Source of the DNA: JAZGGS01 sp963714405
GTDB taxonomy: Bacteria; Bacteroidota; Ignavibacteria; Ignavibacteriales; Ignavibacteriaceae
NCBI GenBank assembly: GCA_963714405.1
Contig: CAVQOH010000002.1
Span: 310,001-374,000, forward strand
DNA: 64,000 nt
Direction of reading: 5' to 3'
Below are positions 54,624-64,000 of this stretch, piece after piece. Under the pieces are notes generated by a model. That model did not search any database. It worked only from the letters and a program-made list of their open reading frames with translations, and had not been told where the DNA came from. A program made the position numbers and the translations under genes. How positions within the stretch are numbered: the stretch's first letter is position 1; each line of letters starts with the position of its first letter.

Positions 54624-55427
54624 ATGTTTGAATTGTTTTCACTTCCATTTATGCAAAGAGCTCTAATTGGAGGAGTGCTTGTAGGATTTCTTGCAAGCTA
54701 CTATGGAGTTTTTGTTGTGCAAAGAGGATTAAGTTTTTTAGGTAGTGGATTGGCGCATGCAGCTTTTGGAGGAATTGCACTTGGTTTACTGTTAGAATCG
54801 GAACCATTGTGGATCGCTGTTCCGTTTACAATTCTTGTTGCGATAGGTATAACGTGGGTAAAGAGCAAAACAACATTAGGAAGCGATACCACAATAGGTA
54901 TTTTCTTTTCAGTTTCGATGGCATTAGGAATAGTTTTTCTATTCATGCGTAATCAGTACTCTGCTGATGCATTCACCTATCTTTTCGGTTCAATTCTTTC
55001 TGTTGGCTATACTGATATATTTTTTTCATCCCTTGTTGTAATCACTACAATTTTCTTTCTTCCATTCTGGAAACGATGGGCATATTCCTCTTTTGATAGA
55101 GAACTTGCACAGGCAGATAGAATACCGGTATTATTTGATGATTATGTGTTAAGCATTTTAATTGCTGTAACAATTGTGGTATCCATTAAATTAGTTGGAA
55201 TTGTATTGATAGCAGCATTTCTGGTTATTCCAGCTGCAACAGCAAGAATATTAAGTAAAAGTTTTAGCAGGATGACAATTGTTTCTGTTATAATTGGAGT
55301 GCTTAGTGCAGTTGTTGGGTTGTGGATTTCCTATTACCTGGATGTTCCCAGCGGAGCAGCAATAATTTTGTTGCAGGCGGGCGTGTTCTTTATTTCAATG
55401 TTTTTTAACTCAATCAAATTAAATTAA
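54624..55427 (+). CDS. Zinc/manganese-type ABC transporter permease (ZnuB family)
   Basis: 267 residues, about eight helices, ABC-3 family. Typical parts are LVGFLASYYGVFVVQRGLSFLGSGLAHAAFGG at the N-terminus and KLVGIVLIAAFLVIPAATARIL near 200. It starts two bases after the ATPase stop and ends at the very base before the convergent TlpA-like gene's stop. Confidence 0.93.
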   Translation: MFELFSLPFMQRALIGGVLVGFLASYYGVFVVQRGLSFLGSGLAHAAFGGIALGLLLESEPLWIAVPFTILVAIGITWVKSKTTLGSDTTIGIFFSVSMALGIVFLFMRNQYSADAFTYLFGSILSVGYTDIFFSSLVVITTIFFLPFWKRWAYSSFDRELAQADRIPVLFDDYVLSILIAVTIVVSIKLVGIVLIAAFLVIPAATARILSKSFSRMTIVSVIIGVLSAVVGLWISYYLDVPSGAAIILLQAGVFFISMFFNSIKLN

Positions 55428-55937
55428 TTAAAAATTTTCTATAACTTTTTTAAATTCTGTAAAACTTTGCATTCCAATTAAATGTTTAACTTGCTTCCCC
55501 TTTTCATCATAAATAAATGTCGCAGGAATTGCACCGCTCCATTCTAAATTTAAAAAATTAATAAAATCTTCCGGTTCAACTACTTTTATAACATAGTTAC
55601 TGAAACTTGCATTTTGCTTTTTTAAAAAAGGAATGATTTTACTATCAATTTCTTCAGGGAAATCAACACTAATTGCTATTACATCAATTTTCTCTTTGTA
55701 CACTTCTGCAATTTTTACTAAATCAGGAAACTCTTCACGGCATGGCGCACACCATGTTGCCCAAACATTTATTAAAAGAGGTTTCCCATTCCTGTTTTTT
55801 ATAACCTCTTTCAAATCTTCAACGGAAATAACTTCCACATCAATTGGATTATAGATATTTACTTTAAGAAATGGATAAACCGGTTTATTGTAAAAGATAA
55901 AACCGGTTAAAAAGATTAATAAATAAATTTTTTTCAT
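55428..55937 (-). CDS. TlpA-like thioredoxin-fold protein
   Basis: 169 residues. An N-terminal hydrophobic segment (IYLLIFLTGFIFYNKPVYP) directs export, then a thioredoxin domain with the active site WATWCAPCREEF near residue 65 and a cis-Pro in GAIPATFIYDEKGK. Such proteins reduce disulfides in the periplasm, for example in cytochrome c maturation. This suits an organism with multiheme cytochromes. It lies 7 bp downstream of the frameshifted redoxin gene. Confidence 0.9.
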   Translation of the reverse strand: MKKIYLLIFLTGFIFYNKPVYPFLKVNIYNPIDVEVISVEDLKEVIKNRNGKPLLINVWATWCAPCREEFPDLVKIAEVYKEKIDVIAISVDFPEEIDSKIIPFLKKQNASFSNYVIKVVEPEDFINFLNLEWSGAIPATFIYDEKGKQVKHLIGMQSFTEFKKVIENF

Positions 55938-55944
55938 CAGGTAA

Positions 55945-56528
55945 TCAAATCCTTTTTATTGTACAGCCAAACGCTTTTGTTTCTTTTTTGCTTACTTCAC
56001 TCCCTGAATAAATTTCATCTAGTGCATTTTCCAGATCATTTGTAACAACATCTGATTCTTTTCGTGAGTTATCAATTCTACCATGATAAAGTGTTTGAAA
56101 TTCAGAATTTAACACATAAATTTCCGGTGTAACAGATGCTTCAAACATATCAGCAATAATATTTTTATCATCCTTTAATATTGTAAATGTCAATCCGTTT
56201 TCTTCAGCGTGTTCTTTTATCCTTTCAACGGATTCTGCTTTGTTAGAATTGATGCCCAAAAACGCAAATCCTTTTGAGGCATAAAGCTGATAAATATTTT
56301 CCATTCTTTTATTGTAATCATTTGATATTGGGCATTCTGTAGCAATAAAAATTACAACCGTGGCTATGGAATCTTTATAATCGGAAAGTGAGTGATTATT
56401 TCCATTATAATCCTGTAATGTAAAGTTTTCAATAGAAGTGAGAATTATTTTGCAATATTAAAGTAGGCACCTATAAACAAAGATGATAATACCAATAGTA
56501 ATAAAGTTAGCAATTTTTTCTTAATCAT
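55945..56528 (-). CDS. Exported peroxiredoxin/thioredoxin-like protein, frameshifted after its signal peptide
   Basis: The body (IENFTLQDYNGNNHSLSDY ... FGCTIKRI) is a redoxin domain with the ATECPISNDYNKRM peroxidatic-type Cys, reading in one frame from about 56454 to 55945. A separate frame from an ATG at 56528 (GGAG eight bases upstream) gives a perfect signal peptide, MIKKKLLTLLLLVLSSLFIG, that stops after NIAK. The two join if one A is added to the run at 56448-56451. The shorter frame from ATG 56304 would lack the active-site Cys, so it is not a good start. Either an assembly error or a broken gene. Confidence 0.75.
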
Positions 56529-56760
56529 TTAATTTCTCCATTCGATTTTTGTTAAAAATATTTGTGCTAATGATTATAAAATTTGATGCCGAAAACAAGT
56601 GAAATATTATGGAAGGACAAAACTAATCACAGATTTGAATTTTACTAACAAAGTTTGGATAAAATAGTTAATTGGTAATTATTCAATAATTAACATATTT
56701 TTAGCCTGCTCATAAAATTTAATGCACAGTTACAATTTATAGTTTACCAGAAAAATCAAA

Positions 56761-58088
56761 ATGAAATTACTTCAAAAAATTAATAATGGCAGCGTTTCTG
56801 TAGGAATTGTAGGAATGGGTTACGTTGGATTGCCGCTGGGATTAGCTTTTGCATCACAGCAAATTAAAGTACTGGGTTTTGATTTAGATCAAAAAAAAAT
56901 TACTGCTCTAAACAAAGGAAAAGGTTATTTAAAGCATATACCCACAAAAAAAATTAGTAGCGCAGTTAAATCAGGTTTTCTGAATGCTACTTCAGATTTT
57001 TCTCAATTAAAAAAAGTGGATGTAATAATTATTTGCGTACCAACGCCTTTAACCAGTCATCGTGAACCGGATATGACTTTTGTTATAAATACTACCGAAG
57101 TTATATCAAAGTTTTTGCGAAAGGATCAACTCGTTGTACTGGAATCTACAACCTACCCTGGAACTACAGAAGAATTGCTTCTTCCAATTTTAGAGAATTG
57201 TAGAAATTCGGGGAACAAAAAGTTTATAGTTGGCAAAGATTTTTACCTGGCTTTCAGTCCTGAAAGAGAAGACCCTAATAACCCAGATTTTACAACTTCA
57301 CAAATTCCCAAAGTAATTGGTGGTGTTACCTCAAATTGCTTAAAGGCTGCTAAAGCACTTTATGATAAGATAATTGTTCAAACTGTACCGGTTTCATCTC
57401 CAAGTACAGCAGAAGCAACAAAATTATTAGAAAATATATTCAGATCAGTTAACATAGCTTTGGTGAATGAGCTTAAGATGGTTTTTGATAAAATGGATAT
57501 AGACATTTGGGAAGTTATTGCAGCAGCATCAACAAAACCATTTGGCTTTAAAGCATTTTATCCGGGACCTGGTTTAGGAGGGCATTGCATTCCTATTGAT
57601 CCTTTTTACTTAACATGGAAAGCAAGGGAATTTGAACAGCATACAAAGTTTATTGAGCTTGCCGGTGAAATAAATACTTATCAGCCTAATTATGTTGCAG
57701 AAAGATCTTCACAGGTTTTAAATAAATTTAGAAAAGCACTAAATGGGTCAAAAGTATTAATATTGGGCGCGGCCTATAAAAAAGATATTGATGATATGCG
57801 GGAATCACCCTCACTTAAACTAATAGAAATTTTTAGGGAAAAAGGTGCAGCAGTTGATTATTACGATCCACTTGTTCCTAAACTTCCTAAAACAAGAAAA
57901 TATAAATATGATATGAAATCAGTTAAGCTAGTGCTGCCAATATTGGCAAATATGATCTAGTAGTTTTAAGTACTGATCATAGCAATTTTGATTATAAGTT
58001 TATTGCAAAGAATGCAAAATTAATTGTAGATACAAGAAATGCTTTTGGAAGCCGATTAATTAAAACTAAAAATATTTTTAAAGCTTAA
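56761..58088 (+). CDS. Nucleotide-sugar (UDP-GlcNAc/ManNAc-type) dehydrogenase, frameshifted near C-terminus
   Basis: 399 residues to the first stop at 57960, about 442 if repaired. The N-terminal NAD domain has VGIVGMGYVGLPLGLA, the middle holds FSPEREDPNN, and the catalytic Cys is in PGLGGHCIPIDPFYLTWKA near residue 280. The C-terminal domain has GAAYKKDIDDMRESPS. After SVK the frame runs to LVLPILANMI and stops. One frame over, the expected ending ASAANIGKYDLVVLSTDHSN runs to a stop at 58088. One base is missing near 57925. It probably makes a uronic acid sugar for surface polysaccharide. Confidence 0.85.
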
Positions 58089-58142
58089 ATGATTATGTTG
58101 AAATGAATTACTTTATTGAAATGTTATAATTTTTATTCCATT

Positions 58143-59315
58143 TCAGGAATTTACTAGTTGTTCATAAATTTTATATGTTTTGACTGCAATCTTATCCCAA
58201 GAATAAATATTTTCTGCCCACTCTATAATTTCTTTTCTTTGTTTTTCCAGGTTAAAGAATAGATCGCTATCAAAGTATTTTAAAATTGTATTTTTTAAGT
58301 CTTCTACATCTTCAGGTTTACAAATGTATCCGGATTTTCCTACTAACACATCTTCATCTTTAAAACTCCCAACATCTGTAGCTATAACGGGCAACCCATA
58401 TGCATAGCTTAATACGTGTAAACCACTCTGAAAAATTGACCTATAAGGCAATACCAAACAATCAGCGCTTTTAAAATATATCTCAACACTATCCTCAGGA
58501 ATAAATTTAAAATGTGTAATGCACTTTCCACCAAGATTATACTTACTAATTAATTCTTTTAGTATAGAAACGTAATTATCATTTCGTGAAGCACCTGCAA
58601 TTAAAAGTAATAGATCGTTGCGCTCAGCAACTGCTTTGCTAAAGCTTTCTATTAAAATATCAACACCCTTATATTCATTAATACCACCAAAAAATAAAAT
58701 CAATTTTTTATCTTTGGAAACATTAAGCAGTTTTCTTGCTTCATTTCGGTTCATTTCCGATTTAGGAACTTTTATATTAAGCCCAATACGATTCACAAAT
58801 ATTTTGTTACTAGAAATTTTAAAATCATTACTAAGTTCTTTCTTCATTTTATCATTATGAACAATGATACTATTAACTAGGTTATAAAAAAGTTTTAAAG
58901 AAAATCGATTAAATGCACTGTCCTGATTATCTCTTTTTTGTTTATTAATATTATGGGCTGTAAAAACTATTTTTTTGCCATTGAGTTTATAGTAAATATT
59001 AAGCAAGGTACGATCAAAAAATAAAAACTTATTTGGCCATTGAATATGAAATATTTTAGCTTTGGATTTTGCAGCATAGGCAATCAATCTGATATAATAT
59101 TTGACTATTCTTTTATACTTTTTAGAGGTTGAAACATTTGGGTCTAAACTTCCTCTATAATTATAGAAGGTAACATTTTTAAGATGATCAAAAGCACCTA
59201 TACTTTTATCAGAATCAATTACATCAATTAATAAGCCTTCAATTTTACTTAGACCACTAACAAGCCCAAACAAATACGTGCTTTCACCACCTGAATGAAT
59301 AATAGTTATTTTCAT
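58143..59315 (-). CDS. Glycosyltransferase family 4 protein
   Basis: 390 residues, GT-B fold. N-terminal domain with HSGGESTYLFGLVSGL; C-terminal donor domain with LFFGGINEYKGVDILIESF near 210 and the DCLVLPYRSIFQSGLHVLSYAYGLPVIATDVG region near 285-315. It likely adds a sugar to surface polysaccharide. The acceptor is unknown. It lies 17 bp downstream of the GT9 gene. Confidence 0.88.
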   Translation of the reverse strand: MKITIIHSGGESTYLFGLVSGLSKIEGLLIDVIDSDKSIGAFDHLKNVTFYNYRGSLDPNVSTSKKYKRIVKYYIRLIAYAAKSKAKIFHIQWPNKFLFFDRTLLNIYYKLNGKKIVFTAHNINKQKRDNQDSAFNRFSLKLFYNLVNSIIVHNDKMKKELSNDFKISSNKIFVNRIGLNIKVPKSEMNRNEARKLLNVSKDKKLILFFGGINEYKGVDILIESFSKAVAERNDLLLLIAGASRNDNYVSILKELISKYNLGGKCITHFKFIPEDSVEIYFKSADCLVLPYRSIFQSGLHVLSYAYGLPVIATDVGSFKDEDVLVGKSGYICKPEDVEDLKNTILKYFDSDLFFNLEKQRKEIIEWAENIYSWDKIAVKTYKIYEQLVNS

Positions 59316-59332
59316 TTTAGAAAAAGTCGGAA

Positions 59333-60427
59333 TTATAATTTTATTGATTTTATAGCTTTGTAAACTGTATCAGCAGAAATTTTTTCCATACACGAAACAA
59401 CTTGGGTACAATACCGTTTATAAAAACATTCACATTTTTCATCGGAAAAAATCTTTGTGCCCTTTTTGTAAAGTTCTATTTCAGAAATTGAGGTTGGACC
59501 GAACAATGCAACAATATGTTTTTGGAGTGCAGTAGCTATATGTAAGGCAAAGGTATCTGCTGTTATTACAACATCACACAAGTCTATTATGTGTGCAAAT
59601 TCCATAATAGAATTATCGCAGCCAGTATTAACTAAATAATTGAACTTTTGAGACAGGAATTCATTTTTTTCTTTTTCTTCCGGCCCACCTAAAAGTAAAA
59701 GATTAAACTGCTCAGGTTTTAAAAGTTCAATCAGCCCCTCCCAATTTGATAATGGCCATCCTTTACTCGGCCATTTTGTTCCAACTCCTGTATTAAGCCC
59801 AATTGTTAAATAGTTTTTTCTTAGTTCATATTCATTTCGGAGCTTCTCAGAATTTGTTTGTTTAAATTTTAGAATTGGTGGCGAAATTTTGGAGCTTAAT
59901 CCAATAATATTATACATAAGTTGTTGATATGATAATTTATTAGCAGCTTTGAAATCATCAAAAGCACTCATCTTCAGCCAAACATTTGCTTCTTCTGAAG
60001 TTGGTATTACTGAGCCACTCTCATTAAGAACAAATCCAATTTTCTGTTCTCCAGCAGCAGTTGCAGCAATTGCAGAACTTATTTTAGAAGTATCTAAGTT
60101 TATTACAATATTAAATTTCTCTACTGATAAACGATATTCTGAGTCATCATTTACAAAAATAACTTCATTTACAAGTTCGTTGTTAATAAAAAGATCTTTG
60201 GCTTCTTTTCTAGTACACCAGGTAATGTGAGAACCCGGATATTTTTCTTTTAAAGGTCTAAGGATAGATGTAGTTCTTAAAACATCGCCTACTGCATCAA
60301 GTTTTATTATTAATATCTTGAATTTAATTTTTAAATAATAATCACAACTATCACACTTTATTCCCTGCTCCTTATTATACTTGCAAGGTCTATCGCCAGG
60401 AAAGTAAGAACAATCAAATTTTAACAT
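59333..60427 (-). CDS. Glycosyltransferase family 9 (heptosyltransferase-like) protein
   Basis: 364 residues. A Cys-rich N-terminus (CSYFPGDRPCKYNKEQGIKC then CDYY), known in FCB-type family members, precedes the GT9 core: IIKLDAVGDVLRTTSILRPL near 40, IGLNTGVGTKWPSKGWPL near 205, and VITADTFALHIATALQKHIVALFGPT near 300-320. It may transfer heptose or another sugar to LPS. A second Cys cluster lies near the C-terminus (KCECFYKRYCTQVVSC). Confidence 0.88.
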   Translation of the reverse strand: MLKFDCSYFPGDRPCKYNKEQGIKCDSCDYYLKIKFKILIIKLDAVGDVLRTTSILRPLKEKYPGSHITWCTRKEAKDLFINNELVNEVIFVNDDSEYRLSVEKFNIVINLDTSKISSAIAATAAGEQKIGFVLNESGSVIPTSEEANVWLKMSAFDDFKAANKLSYQQLMYNIIGLSSKISPPILKFKQTNSEKLRNEYELRKNYLTIGLNTGVGTKWPSKGWPLSNWEGLIELLKPEQFNLLLLGGPEEKEKNEFLSQKFNYLVNTGCDNSIMEFAHIIDLCDVVITADTFALHIATALQKHIVALFGPTSISEIELYKKGTKIFSDEKCECFYKRYCTQVVSCMEKISADTVYKAIKSIKL

Positions 60428-60480
60428 TTAACAGCTTTCATTCGAATTTAAGACTGAAGAATAGAGTTTCCAATGTATGT

Positions 60481-61179
60481 TCATTTATTTTCTTTAACAG
60501 AAATTTGAAGATCCGCTAGTTCAGTACTTATATAACTTGTAATTGTGAAAATAAAGAAAAGTATACCGGTCATTTCAAGAACTTCTTCTAACGTAGTAAG
60601 CAGTGAGTAAGATAAGTTGTTCTGGCCATAAAAGTAAATATGGTTGCTGCCGATAATTTCTAATCCAATTGCACCAAGTATATAAACTGTACCCGAAATA
60701 ATAAAAAGAAACATGTAGTAACGTGGCAGATGCAACAAAAATTTATAATAGGCGACCAAGAAAATTACGCCAAAAATAATTGCAGGTATAACCCAGGTAA
60801 TATATAAGTAACCTGTTGTATTAAGAATATTTCTTATTGGAGTGATTACTTGTTCATGCAACTGAATCATTTCATCTGAAGCAAGCAGAAAAAAAATTGC
60901 ACTTAAAAAAACCCAATGGCGATAATAACTATCATTTGATTTTTTTTTAGCAGAACTTATTATAAAAAGTAAAAATGAACAAAATATTAAACTAAGTGCA
61001 GCATACCATGTTGGAAAGTTTAACTCTTTATCCAAATTAAAAAGATTTACAATGTATCTATCCTGACCATCAAAAAAGAAGTATTTATAAAACTGCCCTA
61101 TTAAAGATAAAAGAGTTAGCACAATTACTATCGTTGCCAAAACCCGTGCAATCTTTTTAGGCGAATAAAACAAGTTCAT
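60481..61179 (-). CDS. Polytopic membrane protein of unknown function
   Basis: 232 residues, about six or seven hydrophobic helices, with LASDEMIQLHEQVITP in a mid loop. I recognise no family. It shares direction with the two glycosyltransferases and may be part of the envelope-polysaccharide set. Confidence 0.65.
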   Translation of the reverse strand: MNLFYSPKKIARVLATIVIVLTLLSLIGQFYKYFFFDGQDRYIVNLFNLDKELNFPTWYAALSLIFCSFLLFIISSAKKKSNDSYYRHWVFLSAIFFLLASDEMIQLHEQVITPIRNILNTTGYLYITWVIPAIIFGVIFLVAYYKFLLHLPRYYMFLFIISGTVYILGAIGLEIIGSNHIYFYGQNNLSYSLLTTLEEVLEMTGILFFIFTITSYISTELADLQISVKENK

Positions 61180-61747
61180 TTAGAATTCCCTCATTATTTG
61201 GATTAGATTTAAATGATATAATTAAAGTTTATAAAAGAACATTAATAAAACAAGAATTATTAGAATAATTTTAATTTAAAATTTATTTGATTAATAATCC
61301 TTACAAAATGATTTTAAACATTAAAATTTGTAGTCAATATTTTAACAAAATAATTCACTTTTTATTTTTACCTGAAATTTTTTTTTGTAAATTACAGACC
61401 GGATTCTGATCCACTTGCAGGGCAGCACTTTAAATAAAATATATTTATTTCCGGTAAATTTTACCACCGTAAAATTTATAGGCACTTTAATTTTGCAATA
61501 GATAATAGTAATTACCTTTTTTTGAATGGCAAAAAATTTGTAGGTTTATTGCAATTAATTGAATTATTGGGGAACTAAAGCGACCCTATTAGAGAATGTA
61601 TGATTGCTAAATATTATTAACCACAAAAAGTTTGTTTTTGACAACTGTTGTGATTCTCTAATAAATATTCCTCATAACCTAGGTGGTAAACTTTAGATGA
61701 TCCAATTACCTATTTAATTAGTAGGCAGTTAAATAAAAGGTGGTTGA
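61180..61747. other. AT-rich intergenic region, no gene seen
   Basis: 568 bases between divergent genes. I found no supported open frame, RNA gene or repeat. The last 15 bases hold AAAGGTGG, the likely ribosome site for the next gene's GTG start. Confidence 0.5.
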
Positions 61748-64000
61748 GTGAAAAAGTTAATAATTTTAATTTTCCTTTTAGGGGTGAGTCTTTGCTGGGC
61801 AACAAATTATTATGTGGATAAAAATGCCGGGGGAAATAATTCAGGCACTTCATGGAGCAATGCCTGGACTTCGTTCGGAAGTATAAACTGGAATCTTTTT
61901 CAAGCTGGCGATACACTTTTCATATCTGGTGGTTCATCATCCAAAACCTATTTCGAAACCTTAAATATAAATGCAACTCAAGGTACAAGCAGTAATCGTA
62001 TTATTATAACCAAAGGTAATTCTGCCGGGCACAATGGTGAAGTTATAATTGATGGACAGGATAGTAGGGCTGCTGGCATCACCAATTCATCTTCAAACAA
62101 CAATTATATTACAATCTCTCATCTTACAGTCAAAAATCATACTGACAGAGAATTAGATTTAAGCTTGATATGGATTATGCGTTGATTGAATACATAAACA
62201 TTCCTCAGTCTAATTGTAAGGGCGTTAGAATGTCCGACATGAGTAATGTAACAGTTTCGCATATTTTTTATTCAACAGTTGGTAATAGTGGGGCCCAAAC
62301 TGATGGTATTGCTTGGGATCGATGTGATAATTTGGTAATTGAGCATAATGAGATTCATATCTTAAATAATGGTGCTGGTCATAATGATGCTATCCAAAAA
62401 TATGATGAGCCAACCGGTGTTTATGATTTTACAATACGTTACAATAAAATTTATCTTAATACGAGAGATGCAAGTGACACCCAAGGTATTTTCCTTGAAG
62501 ATGCAAGTGGACGTATTGAAATCTACAATAATCTTGTTGTAAGTGGAGATACTAATAAAGCTCATATTAATTTCAAAACCATACAATCAGCTTGTGATGC
62601 TTATATTTATAACAATACCATAATTGCAGGAAGCCAGGTGCCATCGGGTGGAAATTTGGTTAGATTTGATGTCGAAGCAAGTGGTTCGGTCATCCGTTTT
62701 CAGAACAACATAGTTGTTTGTACTTCAACCGGTCACAATCTGATTTTAATGAACGGTAGCCCAACAGTTTTGATAGATTATAACTTATGGTATTCTCCAA
62801 ATGATGACGGGGTATGGAACGGAAGTAGTTGGAGCAGTTGGAGGTCAAGTGGAAATGATCCTAATGGATTAAACCAAAATCCATCACTAGATGGTACTTA
62901 CAGGCCTGATAGTGAGAATGACCCTTCAGTTGACAACGGAATTCTTCTATCACTGTTTTCTGATGATTTGGATGGAATTAGCAGACCACAGGGTAATGGT
63001 TGGGATATTGGCTGTTATGAATTTGGAAGCCGTGGTGGAGATATAACACCACCGGAGGTAACAGGGGCTACATTATTAGATTCTGTTACTCTTAAAATTT
63101 TATTTTCAGAAATGCTTGATCAATCAACTGCTGAAGATGAAAATAACTATTCAATTACTAACAACATTAATATATTTAATGCATCACTATCGGGTAGTGA
63201 AGTAACACTTCAAACCTCAGTGCATTCTCCCGGATCTTATATAGTAACAGTTATTAATGTTGAGGATCTTGCCGGAAATCCTATTTCTAATTCCAACACG
63301 GCAGAATACTCACTAATACCTGCTGATAGTGTAGTTATGTATCCTATAGAAGAAGTTATTGGAATAGTACAAGAACCAGATCATACACCATCAAAAACAA
63401 TTGATGGCATGGGTGCACTTAATGGAGATCCCGATTCCAGGTGGGCGGCTGAACCAATGCCTAAAGATTTAGTTTTCGATTTAGGAACTATTAAAAGTGT
63501 AAGCAAAACTAGACTATCGTTTTATCGATGGGATGCTGGGAGAGTCTATACGTATTCGATTTTAGTTTCAAATAATAATATTGATTGGCAGACAGTTATA
63601 TCACCAAAATCATCTTCATCATCTGAATGGACTATAGATGATTTTAATGCTATACAGGCGAGGTATATAAAAGTATACTTTATTGATAACAATGAAAGTG
63701 GTTGGGCAGGATTGTGGGAAGGTCAGATCTGGGGAAATTCAGTAACTGCAATTGATCCGCTTAATAATGGTGTGCCAAGAGATTATTCGTTAGAGCAAAA
63801 TTATCCCAATCCTTTTAATCCTTCAACTAAAATTAGATTTAACTTAACTGAAAAATCAAACGTAATTCTCAAAGTATTTAACTCTCTTGGGCAGGAAGTT
63901 GCTGAACTGATTAACACTAATTTAGAAAGGGGAGTTCAAGAAGTAGACTTTAATGCATCAGGATTGGCTTCAGGTGTTTATTTTTACAGGATTGTTGCTG
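61748..64000 (+). CDS. Secreted parallel beta-helix protein with T9SS sorting domain, frameshifted and cut by window edge
   Basis: A GTG start gives a signal peptide (KKLIILIFLLGVSLCWA) and the opening of a right-handed beta-helix (YYVDKNAGGNNSGTSWSNAW, GDTLFISGG). The frame stops at 62185, but from about 62165 another frame continues to the window end without a stop. It carries helix coils (IRYNKIYLNTRDA, IEIYNNLVVSGD), an Ig-like unit and an F5/8-type discoidin domain (GDPDSRWAAEP ... RYIKVYF), and finally NYPNPFNPSTKIRFNLTE. One base is missing near 62150-62160. It resembles polysaccharide lyases and adhesins; the substrate is unknown. Confidence 0.75.

Noticed and set aside
1..64000. tRNA, rRNA or CRISPR arrays
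   Set aside because: A read through the intergenic regions showed no cloverleaf-type T-loop motif, no rRNA-like stretch and no regularly spaced repeats. A tRNA-search program would be the decisive check.

Overview
The window looks like an AT-rich chromosome segment of an anaerobic, sulfite- or sulfate-respiring bacterium of the Ignavibacteria/Kapabacteria side of the FCB group. The reasons are five secreted proteins that end in the YPNPFNP-type C-terminal sorting domain of the type IX secretion system, and a complete dissimilatory sulfite reductase locus. Placement is inferred from gene content only. sat, apr and qmo are not visible here, so full sulfate reduction cannot be claimed.

Left part (1-10625, minus strand): one long dsr operon. 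In transcription order it holds a YeiH-type 'sulfate exporter' family permease, a 52-residue membrane peptide, dsrA, dsrB, dsrD, dsrN, a ferritin-like protein, dsrL, dsrC, an RsbRD-domain protein (frameshifted), dsrM and dsrK (cut by the window edge). DsrD, DsrL and a two-cysteine DsrC occur together. Divergent from the operon (11109-12215) is a transposase-derived zinc-ribbon protein that seems to have lost catalytic aspartates.

Middle part (12428-29479): three further DsrMK-like membrane modules (NarI-like cytochrome b plus HdrD/CCG iron-sulfur protein), each tied to a CheY-like receiver domain. In one the receiver is fused to the iron-sulfur protein and followed by a histidine kinase. In the second, the complex also has a ferredoxin subunit and an NrfD-hexaheme cytochrome c fusion, followed by receiver, kinase and receiver genes. 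In the third, a lone receiver follows. The kinases and a sigma-54 activator carry PAS domains with a recurring Cys...Cys-x2-Cys motif. Between the activator and the second module lie two perfect GTTGCA/TGCAAC palindromes, three helical turns apart, and a GG-N10-GC element. I read the whole as a family of redox complexes wired to two-component and sigma-54 signalling. It is the most novel part of the window.

Right part (29790-64000): mostly housekeeping and envelope genes. These are a cysteine desulfurase and a riboflavin operon (ribD, ribE, ribBA, ribH), T9SS-exported proteins, S46 and S41 peptidases, mtgA, yidD, topA, lgt, a zinc-type ABC importer, thioredoxin-like proteins and a short surface-polysaccharide set. 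Five genes (at about 2040, 34683, 56450, 57926 and 62155) carry single-base frameshifts, which suggests assembly indel errors at least as much as real decay. I saw no tRNA, rRNA or CRISPR array.
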